Below are positions 26,014 through 31,755 of a stretch of 31,755 nucleotides of DNA, piece by piece. The DNA is from DYEP01 sp040755615 (GTDB taxonomy: Bacteria > Bacillota > Sulfobacillia > DUSP01 > DYEP01): NCBI GenBank assembly GCA_040755615.1, contig JBFMAL010000031.1, positions 1-31,755 of the forward strand, given 5' to 3'. The first letter of the stretch is position 1; every line of letters begins with the position of its first letter. Under the pieces are notes generated by a model, which searched no databases, was not told where the DNA came from, and worked only from the letters and a program-made list of their open reading frames with translations. A program made the translations under genes and the position numbers.

Positions 26014-26055
26014 TGCTTCCTAATCTTAACCATCTTGATTGCATCGAATATCTAT

Positions 26056-26096
26056 GACCCTCCGGCGGGTTTCCCCAGCAGGAGGGTCTTCACTTT
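26056..26096 (+). terminator. Probable terminator after murA
   Basis: GACCCTCC (26056-26063) pairs with GGAGGGTC (26081-26088) around a 17-base loop. TTCACTTT follows. It separates murA from spoIID, which fits separate sporulation control of the latter. Confidence 0.65.
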
Positions 26097-26112
26097 CACG
26101 CGAACAAGCCCG

Positions 26113-26142
26113 GTCATATTAAACTCCCTCCCCCAATATGAT
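26113..26142 (+). promoter_or_regulatory. Candidate sigma-E promoter of spoIID
   Basis: GTCATATT (26113-26120) and AATATGAT (26135-26142) are separated by 14 bases. They resemble the -35 and -10 elements (CATACAnT-like) of the mother-cell factor sigma-E, 40 bases before the spoIID start. SpoIID is sigma-E-dependent in Bacillus. The -10 match is only partial. Confidence 0.4.
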
Positions 26143-26181
26143 GGTGTGGAGGGATATTTTGTTACCTTGGAGGATACGACA

Positions 26182-27144
26182 TTGAAGAGTACTGTGGCCA
26201 CCTTTGTTCTGGCTTTGTTCCTGATCACCATCGTGTTGCCGTCGCTCATCGTCCGCGGTTGCGATCTCACGGACGGGCGGAGGCTCCCCCCAAGGGAAGA
26301 AGTGGTGACTATCCGTGTGTTCCTGCATGAAACCGGCGAACTCGCCACGATGGGTCTTGAGGAGTACATAAAAGGCGTAGTCGCGGCGGAAATGCCTGCT
26401 TCGTTCCACGAGGAGGCGCTGAAAGCGCAGGCGGTGGTCGCCCGCACTTACGCCGTTGGACGGATGAGGGTGTTCGGAGGGCGCGGCTGCAGCCAGCACC
26501 CGGAGGCTGACGTCTGCACCGACCACACCCACTGCCAGGCGTGGATGAGCGCGGAGGCGCAGAAGACAAAATGGGGGATCATCAGCTACTACAGGTGGGC
26601 AGAAAAGGTATCGTCGGCGGTAAAAGCCACTCGGGGGCTCATCATACTTTACCAGCATGAGATCATCGACCCTGTGTACCACTCAACCTGCGGCGGGCAC
26701 ACAGAAGACTCTGAGCTGGTCTGGCAGGCTGCGGTCCCATACCTGCGGGGAGTGCCATGCCCCTACGATACGCACTCCCCCCATATGAGGAGCACCGTGT
26801 CCTTCCCCATAAGTGAGGTCCTTCAGAGACTGAAGGCCGGGTCAGGCAGGAGTCCCGCAGTAGAGGTGTTGAGCAGGTCGGCGACTGGACGGGTGTTGAG
26901 CGCCCGCGTCGGTACCGCCACTTACAAGGGTACGGAGATCCGTGCCGCCCTGGGGCTCAAGTCCACACGCTTTGAAGTTACCAAGTCCGCCGACGTGGTC
27001 ACGTTCAACGCCACCGGCTACGGGCACGGCGTGGGCCTATGCCAGTACGGCGCGGACGGTATGGCCCGGGCGGGAAAGAGTTTTCGCGATATCATCACGT
27101 ACTACTACCAGGGGGTGAGGGTCGTGCCTCTCTTTGGGGAATGA
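26182..27144 (+). CDS. spoIID: Stage II sporulation protein D (peptidoglycan lytic transglycosylase)
   Basis: SpoIID cleaves glycan strands during engulfment, working with SpoIIM and SpoIIP in the mother cell. The product is 320 residues from TTG 26182, with GGAGG 8 nt upstream; the frame is open further upstream but without family sequence. A signal anchor covers about residues 3-20. The block IKGVVAAEMPASFHEEALKA contains the catalytic glutamate (AAEMP). STCGGHTEDSELVW and TGYGHGVGLCQYGADGMA are the other hallmark segments. Confidence 0.94.
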   Translation: MKSTVATFVLALFLITIVLPSLIVRGCDLTDGRRLPPREEVVTIRVFLHETGELATMGLEEYIKGVVAAEMPASFHEEALKAQAVVARTYAVGRMRVFGGRGCSQHPEADVCTDHTHCQAWMSAEAQKTKWGIISYYRWAEKVSSAVKATRGLIILYQHEIIDPVYHSTCGGHTEDSELVWQAAVPYLRGVPCPYDTHSPHMRSTVSFPISEVLQRLKAGSGRSPAVEVLSRSATGRVLSARVGTATYKGTEIRAALGLKSTRFEVTKSADVVTFNATGYGHGVGLCQYGADGMARAGKSFRDIITYYYQGVRVVPLFGE

Positions 27145-27155
27145 TACAACGCGTT

Positions 27156-27185
27156 GAATAGGCAAGGAAAATGCTGGGGAGAATA
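27156..27185 (+). promoter_or_regulatory. Candidate sigma-F promoter of the spoIIQ-like gene
   Basis: GAATA (27156-27160), 15 bases, then GGGGAGAATA (27176-27185) matches the forespore sigma-F pattern GYATA-N15-GGnnAnAnTR at every fixed -10 position and four of five -35 positions. Bacillus spoIIQ is a sigma-F gene. The leader to the TTG would be very short (about 15 bases), which lowers confidence. Confidence 0.45.
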
Positions 27186-27205
27186 AGCCACGGGGTGATG
27201 ACACA

Positions 27206-27982
27206 TTGAAGAAATACCCGTGGTCTTTTAGTTCCCTCAAGTCCCTCGGCAGGCGACTTAGGTCTGCGATTCTTCCCGTATGGCGATACGCTCCAAGAAG
27301 CAGGCGGGGAAGGCTCGCCCTGCTGGTCGTCGCCGTGGCAGTTGTGATTGGAGCAGTGGGTATACTGCAGAGGTTCCAGAATCCAAGGTTGGAGCTTCCT
27401 GCGCCGGAGCAGCCACCCGCGCTGCTATCGGGGCCCGATTCGGAGGTAACGGAGGAACCAGAGCCCGAGGTCAGCATGCTTGATACCGAACAGCCCACGG
27501 GCCCGCAGGAGACGACAGAGGTTGACGCTGAACCCGTGGTGGAGGCATTCGCGCCTGAAGCGCCAGGTCTTCCAAAGGTGGAGGAGAGCTTCATCTACTC
27601 CATGGTGGCCCCGGTTGAAGGAGACGTGTTGCTTCCCTTCGGCTGGATCTTTTCGCCTGCCTTCCGAGACTGGAGGTATCATACCGGTGTGGACATAGAT
27701 TCCTACCTCGGCGAACCCGTAAGGGCCGCGCTGGCAGGGACGGTGACGGACGTCACCACCGAAGGACAGGTGCTGAAGGTGGTCATAACTCACGCCGCAA
27801 ACCTCCTGACGGTCTACAGGAACTGCCAGGGAGTGAACGTGAAACCGGGTGACAGCGTAAAGAAGGGCGAGGTCATAGCGTACGTGGGTGAACCATCGGC
27901 TGACCATATCGACACACCCCACCTGCACTTTGAGATCTTCTTCAACGATAACAGAGCAGACCCACTGGTCTATCTGCCTTAA
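27206..27982 (+). CDS. spoIIQ: SpoIIQ-like M23 (LytM) membrane protein
   Basis: This 258-residue protein has a cytoplasmic basic N-terminus, one membrane helix (about 37-54), an acidic proline-rich linker (60-125), and a C-terminal LytM domain. The zinc residues are complete: H159 and D163 in YHTGVDIDS, and the HxH pair H239/H241 in PHLHFEIF. Between spoIID and spoIIID the expected gene is spoIIQ, the forespore half of the engulfment zipper and feeding-tube channel with SpoIIIAH. Bacillus SpoIIQ has lost catalytic residues, while clostridial forms can keep them. The TTG start follows GGGGTGATG. Confidence 0.85.
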   Translation: MKKYPWSFSSLKSLGRRLRSAILPVWRYAPRSRRGRLALLVVAVAVVIGAVGILQRFQNPRLELPAPEQPPALLSGPDSEVTEEPEPEVSMLDTEQPTGPQETTEVDAEPVVEAFAPEAPGLPKVEESFIYSMVAPVEGDVLLPFGWIFSPAFRDWRYHTGVDIDSYLGEPVRAALAGTVTDVTTEGQVLKVVITHAANLLTVYRNCQGVNVKPGDSVKKGEVIAYVGEPSADHIDTPHLHFEIFFNDNRADPLVYLP

Positions 27983-27998
27983 CTCGGTAGCCGGCGGG

Positions 27999-28046
27999 AC
28001 CGGCCCGTGCGGGGGGTTGGCCATCCGCCCGCGGCCGGTATTTTTT
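27999..28046 (+). terminator. Terminator between spoIIQ and spoIIID
   Basis: ACCGGCC (27999-28005) pairs with GGCCGGT (28033-28039). An inner GCGGG/CCCGC pairing is offset by a small bulge. ATTTTTT follows at once. The T-run lies about 60 bases before the spoIIID start. Confidence 0.75.
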
Positions 28047-28103
28047 GCTGAAGACCACATATACATATACAAAGCCGACGCAGCGAAGGGGGGGCCGGTC
28101 CGG

Positions 28104-28352
28104 GTGAATGACATCATCTGGCAGAGGGCCAAGGAGATTGGCGAATACATCATTGCAACTGGTCATACTGTTCGCGAGGCGGCGACCGTGTTCGCCGTTT
28201 CAAAGAGTACGGTTCACAAGGATGTTACAGAGAGACTTCCCCGGATCAACAAAGAACTGGCACAGAAAGTCAAATGTGTACTCGAACACAACAAGTCAGA
28301 GAGGCACTTGCGCGGCGGCGAGGCGACAAGACGTAAGTACGCTCAGGGATAG
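28104..28352 (+). CDS. spoIIID: Sporulation transcriptional regulator SpoIIID
   Basis: This 82-residue DNA-binding protein is expressed in the mother cell. The helix-turn-helix reads VREAATVFAVSKSTVHKDVT, followed by the C-terminal basic segment (RHLRGGEATRRKYAQG), both typical of SpoIIID, which activates or represses sigma-E and sigma-K genes. The GTG at 28104 gives the usual N-terminus (NDIIWQRAKEIGEYI), with a G-rich ribosome site upstream. A CATATACA element about 40 bases upstream resembles a sigma-E -10 box but has no firm -35. Confidence 0.95.
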   Translation: MNDIIWQRAKEIGEYIIATGHTVREAATVFAVSKSTVHKDVTERLPRINKELAQKVKCVLEHNKSERHLRGGEATRRKYAQG

Positions 28353-28454
28353 AACTTAATTGCAGAATAAAGGAAATATGCTTGTGGTCGTAGAATGGTA
28401 AAACCGTGCCGCAAGGCCGGTAGTTTTGTTTTAGCAGAGAGGGGGACGGGCCCC

Positions 28455-29477
28455 ATGTTTGGTCTTGCCACTGACATCGGAGTGGACCTCGGAACCGCCA
28501 CCGTCCTGGTCTACGTGAAAGGGCGAGGCGTGGTGCTCAAGGAGCCTTCAGTCGTCGCCATGGAGCAGGAAAGCGGTCGGATACTGGCTATCGGCGAGGA
28601 TGCCCGGCGCATGATAGGGCGGACCCCCGGAAACATCGTTGCTGTCAGACCGCTGCGTGACGGAGTCATAGCCAACTACGGTGTTACTGAGAGCATGCTT
28701 AAATACTTTCTCTCGCGGGTGTGCGGCAGGCAGATGCTCTTCCGGCCCAAGATCATGGTCTGCGTACCCTCCGGCGTGACGAGCGTCGAGAAGAAGGCCG
28801 TGCTTGAAGCGGCAGTCCAGGCAGGCGCAAGTCGGGCATTCGTCATCGAGGAGCCACTGGCCGCAGCGCTTGGAGCAGGTATCGATATCACAAAACCGTC
28901 AGGTTCCATGGTGGTGGATATCGGAGGGGGTACCACAGACGTGGCTGTGCTGTCCCTGGGCGGCATCGTCGTAAGCCAGTCTTTACGTGTAGGTGGGGAC
29001 AAGTGTGACGAAGCCATTATAAGGTGGGTCCGGAGAGAGCACAACCTGATGATCGGGGAGCGTACTGCAGAAGAGATCAAGATCGAGGTCGGGACTGCTT
29101 TCCCCGGAGGCAGAGACGCGGCTATGGATGTCAGAGGCCGGGACCTGGTGAGCGGCCTGCCCAAGACGATCATGATGAACTCAGACGAAGTCGCGGCCGC
29201 GCTGTCGGAGCCTATTGAGGCGATCATGACATCCATTCATTCTGTGCTTGAAAGGACGCCTCCGGAGCTTGCGTCCGACATCATAGAAAAAGGTATTGTG
29301 ATGACAGGCGGAGGCTCGCTACTTCACGGCCTCGACGTGTTTATTACCAAGCGCACGGGTGTACCGGCAAATCTTGCGGACGATCCTATTTCCTGCGTGG
29401 CGATTGGCGCAGGGAAGGTGCTCGAGTTTCCTGAAAGCTATCAGGATCACGTTCAGGTGCTGAAGCGGGTGCTTTAA
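28455..29477 (+). CDS. mbl: MreB-family rod-shape actin homologue (Mbl)
   Basis: This 340-residue actin-like protein polymerises on the inner membrane face and guides lateral wall synthesis. Phosphate 1 is DIGVDLGTATVLVYVKGRG, phosphate 2 is MVVDIGGGTTDVAVLSLGG, and the adenosine motif is VMTGGGSLLHGLD. The position between spoIIID and flagellar rod genes is that of mbl in Firmicutes, rather than mreB of the mreBCD cluster. The ATG at 28455 is chosen because GAGAGGGGGA precedes it at good distance and the family N-terminus starts there. An upstream GTG would add 20 unrelated residues. Confidence 0.93.
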   Translation: MFGLATDIGVDLGTATVLVYVKGRGVVLKEPSVVAMEQESGRILAIGEDARRMIGRTPGNIVAVRPLRDGVIANYGVTESMLKYFLSRVCGRQMLFRPKIMVCVPSGVTSVEKKAVLEAAVQAGASRAFVIEEPLAAALGAGIDITKPSGSMVVDIGGGTTDVAVLSLGGIVVSQSLRVGGDKCDEAIIRWVRREHNLMIGERTAEEIKIEVGTAFPGGRDAAMDVRGRDLVSGLPKTIMMNSDEVAAALSEPIEAIMTSIHSVLERTPPELASDIIEKGIVMTGGGSLLHGLDVFITKRTGVPANLADDPISCVAIGAGKVLEFPESYQDHVQVLKRVL

Positions 29478-29504
29478 ATTCAAGTTGAGTAATATTTTTT
29501 AACT

Positions 29505-29532
29505 TAAAGAAGGAATTTGGCAAAGCTGGTAG
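29505..29532 (+). promoter_or_regulatory. Possible sigma-D (flagellar) promoter
   Basis: TAAA (29505-29508) and GCTGGTAG (29525-29532), with a 16-base spacer, weakly resemble the TAAA-N15-GCCGATAT pattern of the flagellar sigma factor. The site sits just ahead of the riboswitch. The -10 match is partial. Confidence 0.25.
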
Positions 29533-29544
29533 AACATTAACGAA

Positions 29545-29641
29545 TACCAAGCTTTTCGAAAAAGGCAAACCCATCGAAAGGTGGGGGCGCAAAGTCACGG
29601 GTCTAACACCCTCTGGGTTATGACGGCCGGGCTGCCGAAAG
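29545..29641 (+). ncRNA. Cyclic di-GMP-I riboswitch (GEMM-I) aptamer
   Basis: The conserved parts occur in order: GGCAAACC (29564-29571), a hairpin with CGAAAG (29575-29580), GTGGGGGCGCAAAG (29581-29594), CACGGGTCTAAC forming a tetraloop-receptor side with GTTATGAC, and CCGGGCTGCCG at the end. The GAAA loop and the CTAA/TATG receptor are both present. The closing helix P1 can form from TTTCG (29554-29558) and CGAAA (29636-29640). The element lies just upstream of flagellar rod genes. Confidence 0.92.
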
Positions 29642-29690
29642 TGATGGTACAACAACCTGTTTTTCGGCAGTCCGGAAAGCAGGTTTTTTG
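29627..29690 (+). terminator. Riboswitch expression platform: terminator with competing antiterminator
   Basis: Terminator: 29654-29667 pairs with 29672-29685 (14 pairs, two G-U, loop CAGT), followed by a T-run to 29689. Antiterminator: CCGGGCTGCCGAAA (29627-29640) pairs with TTTCGGCAGTCCGG (29662-29675), 14 pairs with one G-U. The two are mutually exclusive. The antiterminator needs CGAAA, which is also the 3' strand of aptamer helix P1. Ligand binding should therefore favour termination, making an OFF switch. Confidence 0.85.
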
Positions 29691-29714
29691 TTTGCCGGGA
29701 AAGGAGGTGATTAC

Positions 29715-30461
29715 ATGGTCAGGGGCATACATACGGCTGCCTACGCCATGATAGCGGAGCGGGAAAGACTTGAGGTGACCGCCAACAACATTGCCAACAG
29801 CAGCACTGCCGGCTTCCGGAAGGACCTAATTACATTTGTGCAGGGGCGCGAGATGCAGATGTTCAGGGCGGGGGACGGGTCCTACCCGCTTCCGTATGTC
29901 GGGGCGCTGGGCACGGGTTCGTTCGTCCTGGGAGTGAGCGTGAGCCAGGCGCCCGGTTCGCTGATATACACGGGAAACCCGCTTGACGTCGCGGTCTTGG
30001 GAGACGGCTATTTCGCCCTGTCAACTCCTGACGGCGTAAGGTACACAAGAAACGGAGCCTTTTCTCTGGACGCGCAAGGCCGCTTGGTCTCGCAGGAGGG
30101 CTACACCGTGTTCGGGCGTGAGGGCGTTCTGCGCATCGAGGGCGAGGCAGAGATCGGACCGGACGGCCAGGTCATGCAGGGCTCCACGGTGGTCGGCTGG
30201 CTGGCAATATACCGTTTCCAGGACCCGTCGGGCCTGATAAAGCGCGGCCAGACGCTGTTTGAGCCTTCAGCGGTTTCTGGACCCGCTGTCTTAACAGACG
30301 GAAACGTCCGGGTGGGGTTTCTTGAATCATCCAACGTCAACCCCATGCAAGAGATGGTAAACCTGATCACCATCATGAGGTCCTACGAGGCATGCCAGAG
30401 GTATCTAAGTGTGCAGGATGAAATGCTGTCAAGAGCGGTAAACGACGTGGCGAGGGTATAA
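29715..30461 (+). CDS. flgF: Flagellar basal-body rod protein FlgF/FlhO
   Basis: This 248-residue rod component is exported by the flagellar type III system. The N-terminal flagellar rod signature is RLEVTANNIANSSTAGFRKD, the middle has LAVLGDGYFAL-like DVAVLGDGYFALSTPDG, and the C-terminal LESSNVNPMQEMVNLITIMR is the heptad helix of the family. The start is fixed by AAGGAGGTGA at 29701-29710 just ahead of ATG 29715. Of the two rod genes here it is the first and more divergent one, as FlhO is in Bacillus. Confidence 0.9.
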   Translation: MVRGIHTAAYAMIAERERLEVTANNIANSSTAGFRKDLITFVQGREMQMFRAGDGSYPLPYVGALGTGSFVLGVSVSQAPGSLIYTGNPLDVAVLGDGYFALSTPDGVRYTRNGAFSLDAQGRLVSQEGYTVFGREGVLRIEGEAEIGPDGQVMQGSTVVGWLAIYRFQDPSGLIKRGQTLFEPSAVSGPAVLTDGNVRVGFLESSNVNPMQEMVNLITIMRSYEACQRYLSVQDEMLSRAVNDVARV

Positions 30462-30550
30462 TAAGACCGGACTGCCAGCCGGGGCAGGAGTCTTGGGATG
30501 GCTGAAGGACTGAAGTCTCCCCCCTCTGCACAAAAGGGAGGGCAATCAAC

Positions 30551-31333
30551 GTGTTGAGAGCGCTTTATACAGCTGCGACGGGCATGTACGCCCAGCAGCT
30601 CAATGTCGATGTTATCGCCCACAACCTGTCCAACGTGAACACCACGGGGTACCGGAGAAGCCGCGTGGAATTTCGGGATCTTGCCTACGATGTCATAAGG
30701 CCAGAAGTGGCCGGCGGACCTCCCGCGGGCTACCAGGTAGGTCATGGGGTGGTGCCGCTATCTACTCCGAAATCCTTCAGGCAAGGGAACCTGGAGCAGA
30801 CCGAAAGAGACCTGGATCTCGCCATAGAGGGCAGAGGGTTTTTCCAGGTGAGGTTGCCAGACGGCACCACTGGGTATACCAGGGACGGCAGCTTTGAACT
30901 GTCGAGCAACGGGAGGATCGTCACTCAGGATGGTAACGAACTGGTCCTTCGCGGAAGCGCCACCATACCGGCGGATGCCGAGCGTATCACTGTCGACAAG
31001 GACGGTACGGTCTGGGTGCTTACGGGGGCAAGTTCCACCCCGACTCAGCTGGGGACGATTGAGCTGGCGTTCTTCCGGAATCCTGCGGGCCTTGAAAGCC
31101 GCGGAGGGAATGTGATGGTCGCCACTGTCGCGTCCGGGCAGCCTACTACCGCATCCCCAGGTTCCCGCGGCGCAGGAGTGGTGCTACAGGGGTATCTGGA
31201 GCGTTCCAACGTACAGGTGCTCGAGGAGATGGTCGGGCTGATCACGGCACAGAGGGCATACGAGCTGAACAGCAAGGTGGTCTCGGCATCGGACGAGATG
31301 ATGGGCATTACGAATAACGTCAGGCGAGGCTGA
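30551..31333 (+). CDS. flgG: Flagellar basal-body (distal) rod protein FlgG/FlhP
   Basis: This 260-residue protein opens LRALYTAATGMYAQQLNVDV and then NLSNVNTTGYRRSR, very close to FlgG. The central LAIEGRGFFQVRLPDGTTGY and the C-terminal SNVQVLEEMVGLITAQRAYE match the same family. GTG start with GGGAGGG 9 nt upstream. It lies 89 bases after flgF and probably shares its riboswitch-controlled transcript. Confidence 0.93.
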   Translation: MLRALYTAATGMYAQQLNVDVIAHNLSNVNTTGYRRSRVEFRDLAYDVIRPEVAGGPPAGYQVGHGVVPLSTPKSFRQGNLEQTERDLDLAIEGRGFFQVRLPDGTTGYTRDGSFELSSNGRIVTQDGNELVLRGSATIPADAERITVDKDGTVWVLTGASSTPTQLGTIELAFFRNPAGLESRGGNVMVATVASGQPTTASPGSRGAGVVLQGYLERSNVQVLEEMVGLITAQRAYELNSKVVSASDEMMGITNNVRRG

Positions 31334-31339
31334 TGAATT

Positions 31340-31570
31340 GTGAGAGTTCAGGGGATGACCGTGCAGGAGACTGCGTCTTCGGAGCAGATCCGGCGTGCCT
31401 GCCAGGACTTTGAAGCATTGTTTATTCAGGAACTGCTGAAGTTCATGCCAGCTCCCCCGGGGAGCTCTACCGCCTATCAGGACCTCGGGTACTGGGAACT
31501 GGCACGCTCACTCGCATCAGCGGATACACTGGGGATTGGACGGATGCTGTATGAATGGATGAACGGCTAG
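31340..31570 (+). CDS. Rod-binding protein (FlgJ N-terminal domain type)
   Basis: This 76-residue protein reads CQDFEALFIQELLKFMP, then YWELARSLASADTLGIGRML and YEWM. It matches the rod-capping domain of FlgJ without the muramidase domain, as in many Firmicutes. It is shorter than the usual domain of about 100 residues because the segment between the two blocks is brief. The GTG start lies six bases after the flgG stop. An ATG at 31333 leads to an unrelated frame. It likely helps rod assembly. Confidence 0.8.
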   Translation: MRVQGMTVQETASSEQIRRACQDFEALFIQELLKFMPAPPGSSTAYQDLGYWELARSLASADTLGIGRMLYEWMNG

Positions 31571-31599
31571 GGCTTGCCAGGGCGAGCCCGTTTCTTTTT
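31570..31599 (+). terminator. Rho-independent terminator of the flagellar rod operon
   Basis: GGGCTTGC (31570-31577) pairs with GCGAGCCC (31582-31589) with one G-U around a CAGG loop. GTTTCTTTTT follows. The stem starts at the last base of the preceding stop codon. Confidence 0.85.
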
Positions 31600-31755
31600 A
31601 CGAAAATGTCCTCCCCGACACGTTGTGTGAACGTATAAGGAGCAGTAGGTTCTTAAGACTCAAGCCCGCAACGATAGAAAATGCCCGGGACCCACGTTTT
31701 TTGCCCTTTAATGTCTTTGGAGCTTCTTTTCGGGTCTACGAAGCCTTGACGACCT
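31600..31755. other. No recognisable gene at right edge
   Basis: No open frame or RNA fold of note was seen after the flagellar terminator. It may be the upstream region of a gene beyond the window. Confidence 0.4.

Noticed and set aside
29517..29536. Sigma-54 promoter (TTGGCA...) before the riboswitch
   Set aside because: The required GC of the -12 element is missing at the right spacing.
1..31755. CRISPR arrays, rRNA genes, inteins, prophage genes
   Set aside because: Looked for regularly spaced repeats, rRNA signatures, oversized ATPase A/alpha subunits and phage structural genes; none found.

Overview
The window looks like the chromosome of an endospore-forming, flagellated member of the Firmicutes (Bacillota), probably a moderately GC-rich clostridial-type anaerobe. 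The evidence is the run murA, spoIID, spoIIQ-like, spoIIID, mbl, flgF, flgG and a rod-binding protein, which follows the atp operon in many members of the phylum. TTG and GTG starts are common. No species is claimed.

Layout. (1) 1-5.5 kb is a decayed uptake-type [NiFe]-hydrogenase locus: a hypF remnant, a 5'-truncated group II intron fused exactly to the 3' third of hypE, an intact small subunit, a frameshifted large subunit, a b-type cytochrome, and a maturation protease with two frameshifts. (2) 5.56-12.18 kb is a complete F-type ATP synthase operon, atpZ-I-B-E-F-H-A-G-D-C. Its c subunit carries a sodium-type ion site with two carboxylates. (3) 12.2-15.3 kb is an accessory patch on the minus strand: an ornithine-cyclodeaminase-family gene, fragments of an FAD amino-acid oxidase and of livF, a GNAT acetyltransferase, and small remnants. 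(4) 15.3-16.0 kb is an AT-rich, gene-free leader. (5) 16.0-24.6 kb is a complete V/A-type ATPase operon (H/G, I, K, E, C, F, A, B, D) ending in a strong terminator; its K subunit also has the sodium-binding residue set. (6) 24.75-29.5 kb holds murA and sporulation and shape genes with candidate sporulation sigma-factor promoters. (7) 29.5-31.6 kb is a cyclic-di-GMP-I riboswitch with a readable terminator/antiterminator pair, followed by two flagellar rod genes and a short FlgJ-type protein.

How it fits together. Two different rotary ATPases, both predicted to be sodium-coupled, sit on the same strand a few kilobases apart, between genes that are often near neighbours (atp operon and murA). 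An inference is that one makes ATP and the other works mainly as a pump. The hydrogenase that once could feed electrons into the membrane here appears to be losing function together with its maturation genes. The c-di-GMP switch is predicted to stop flagellar rod gene transcription when the messenger is high.
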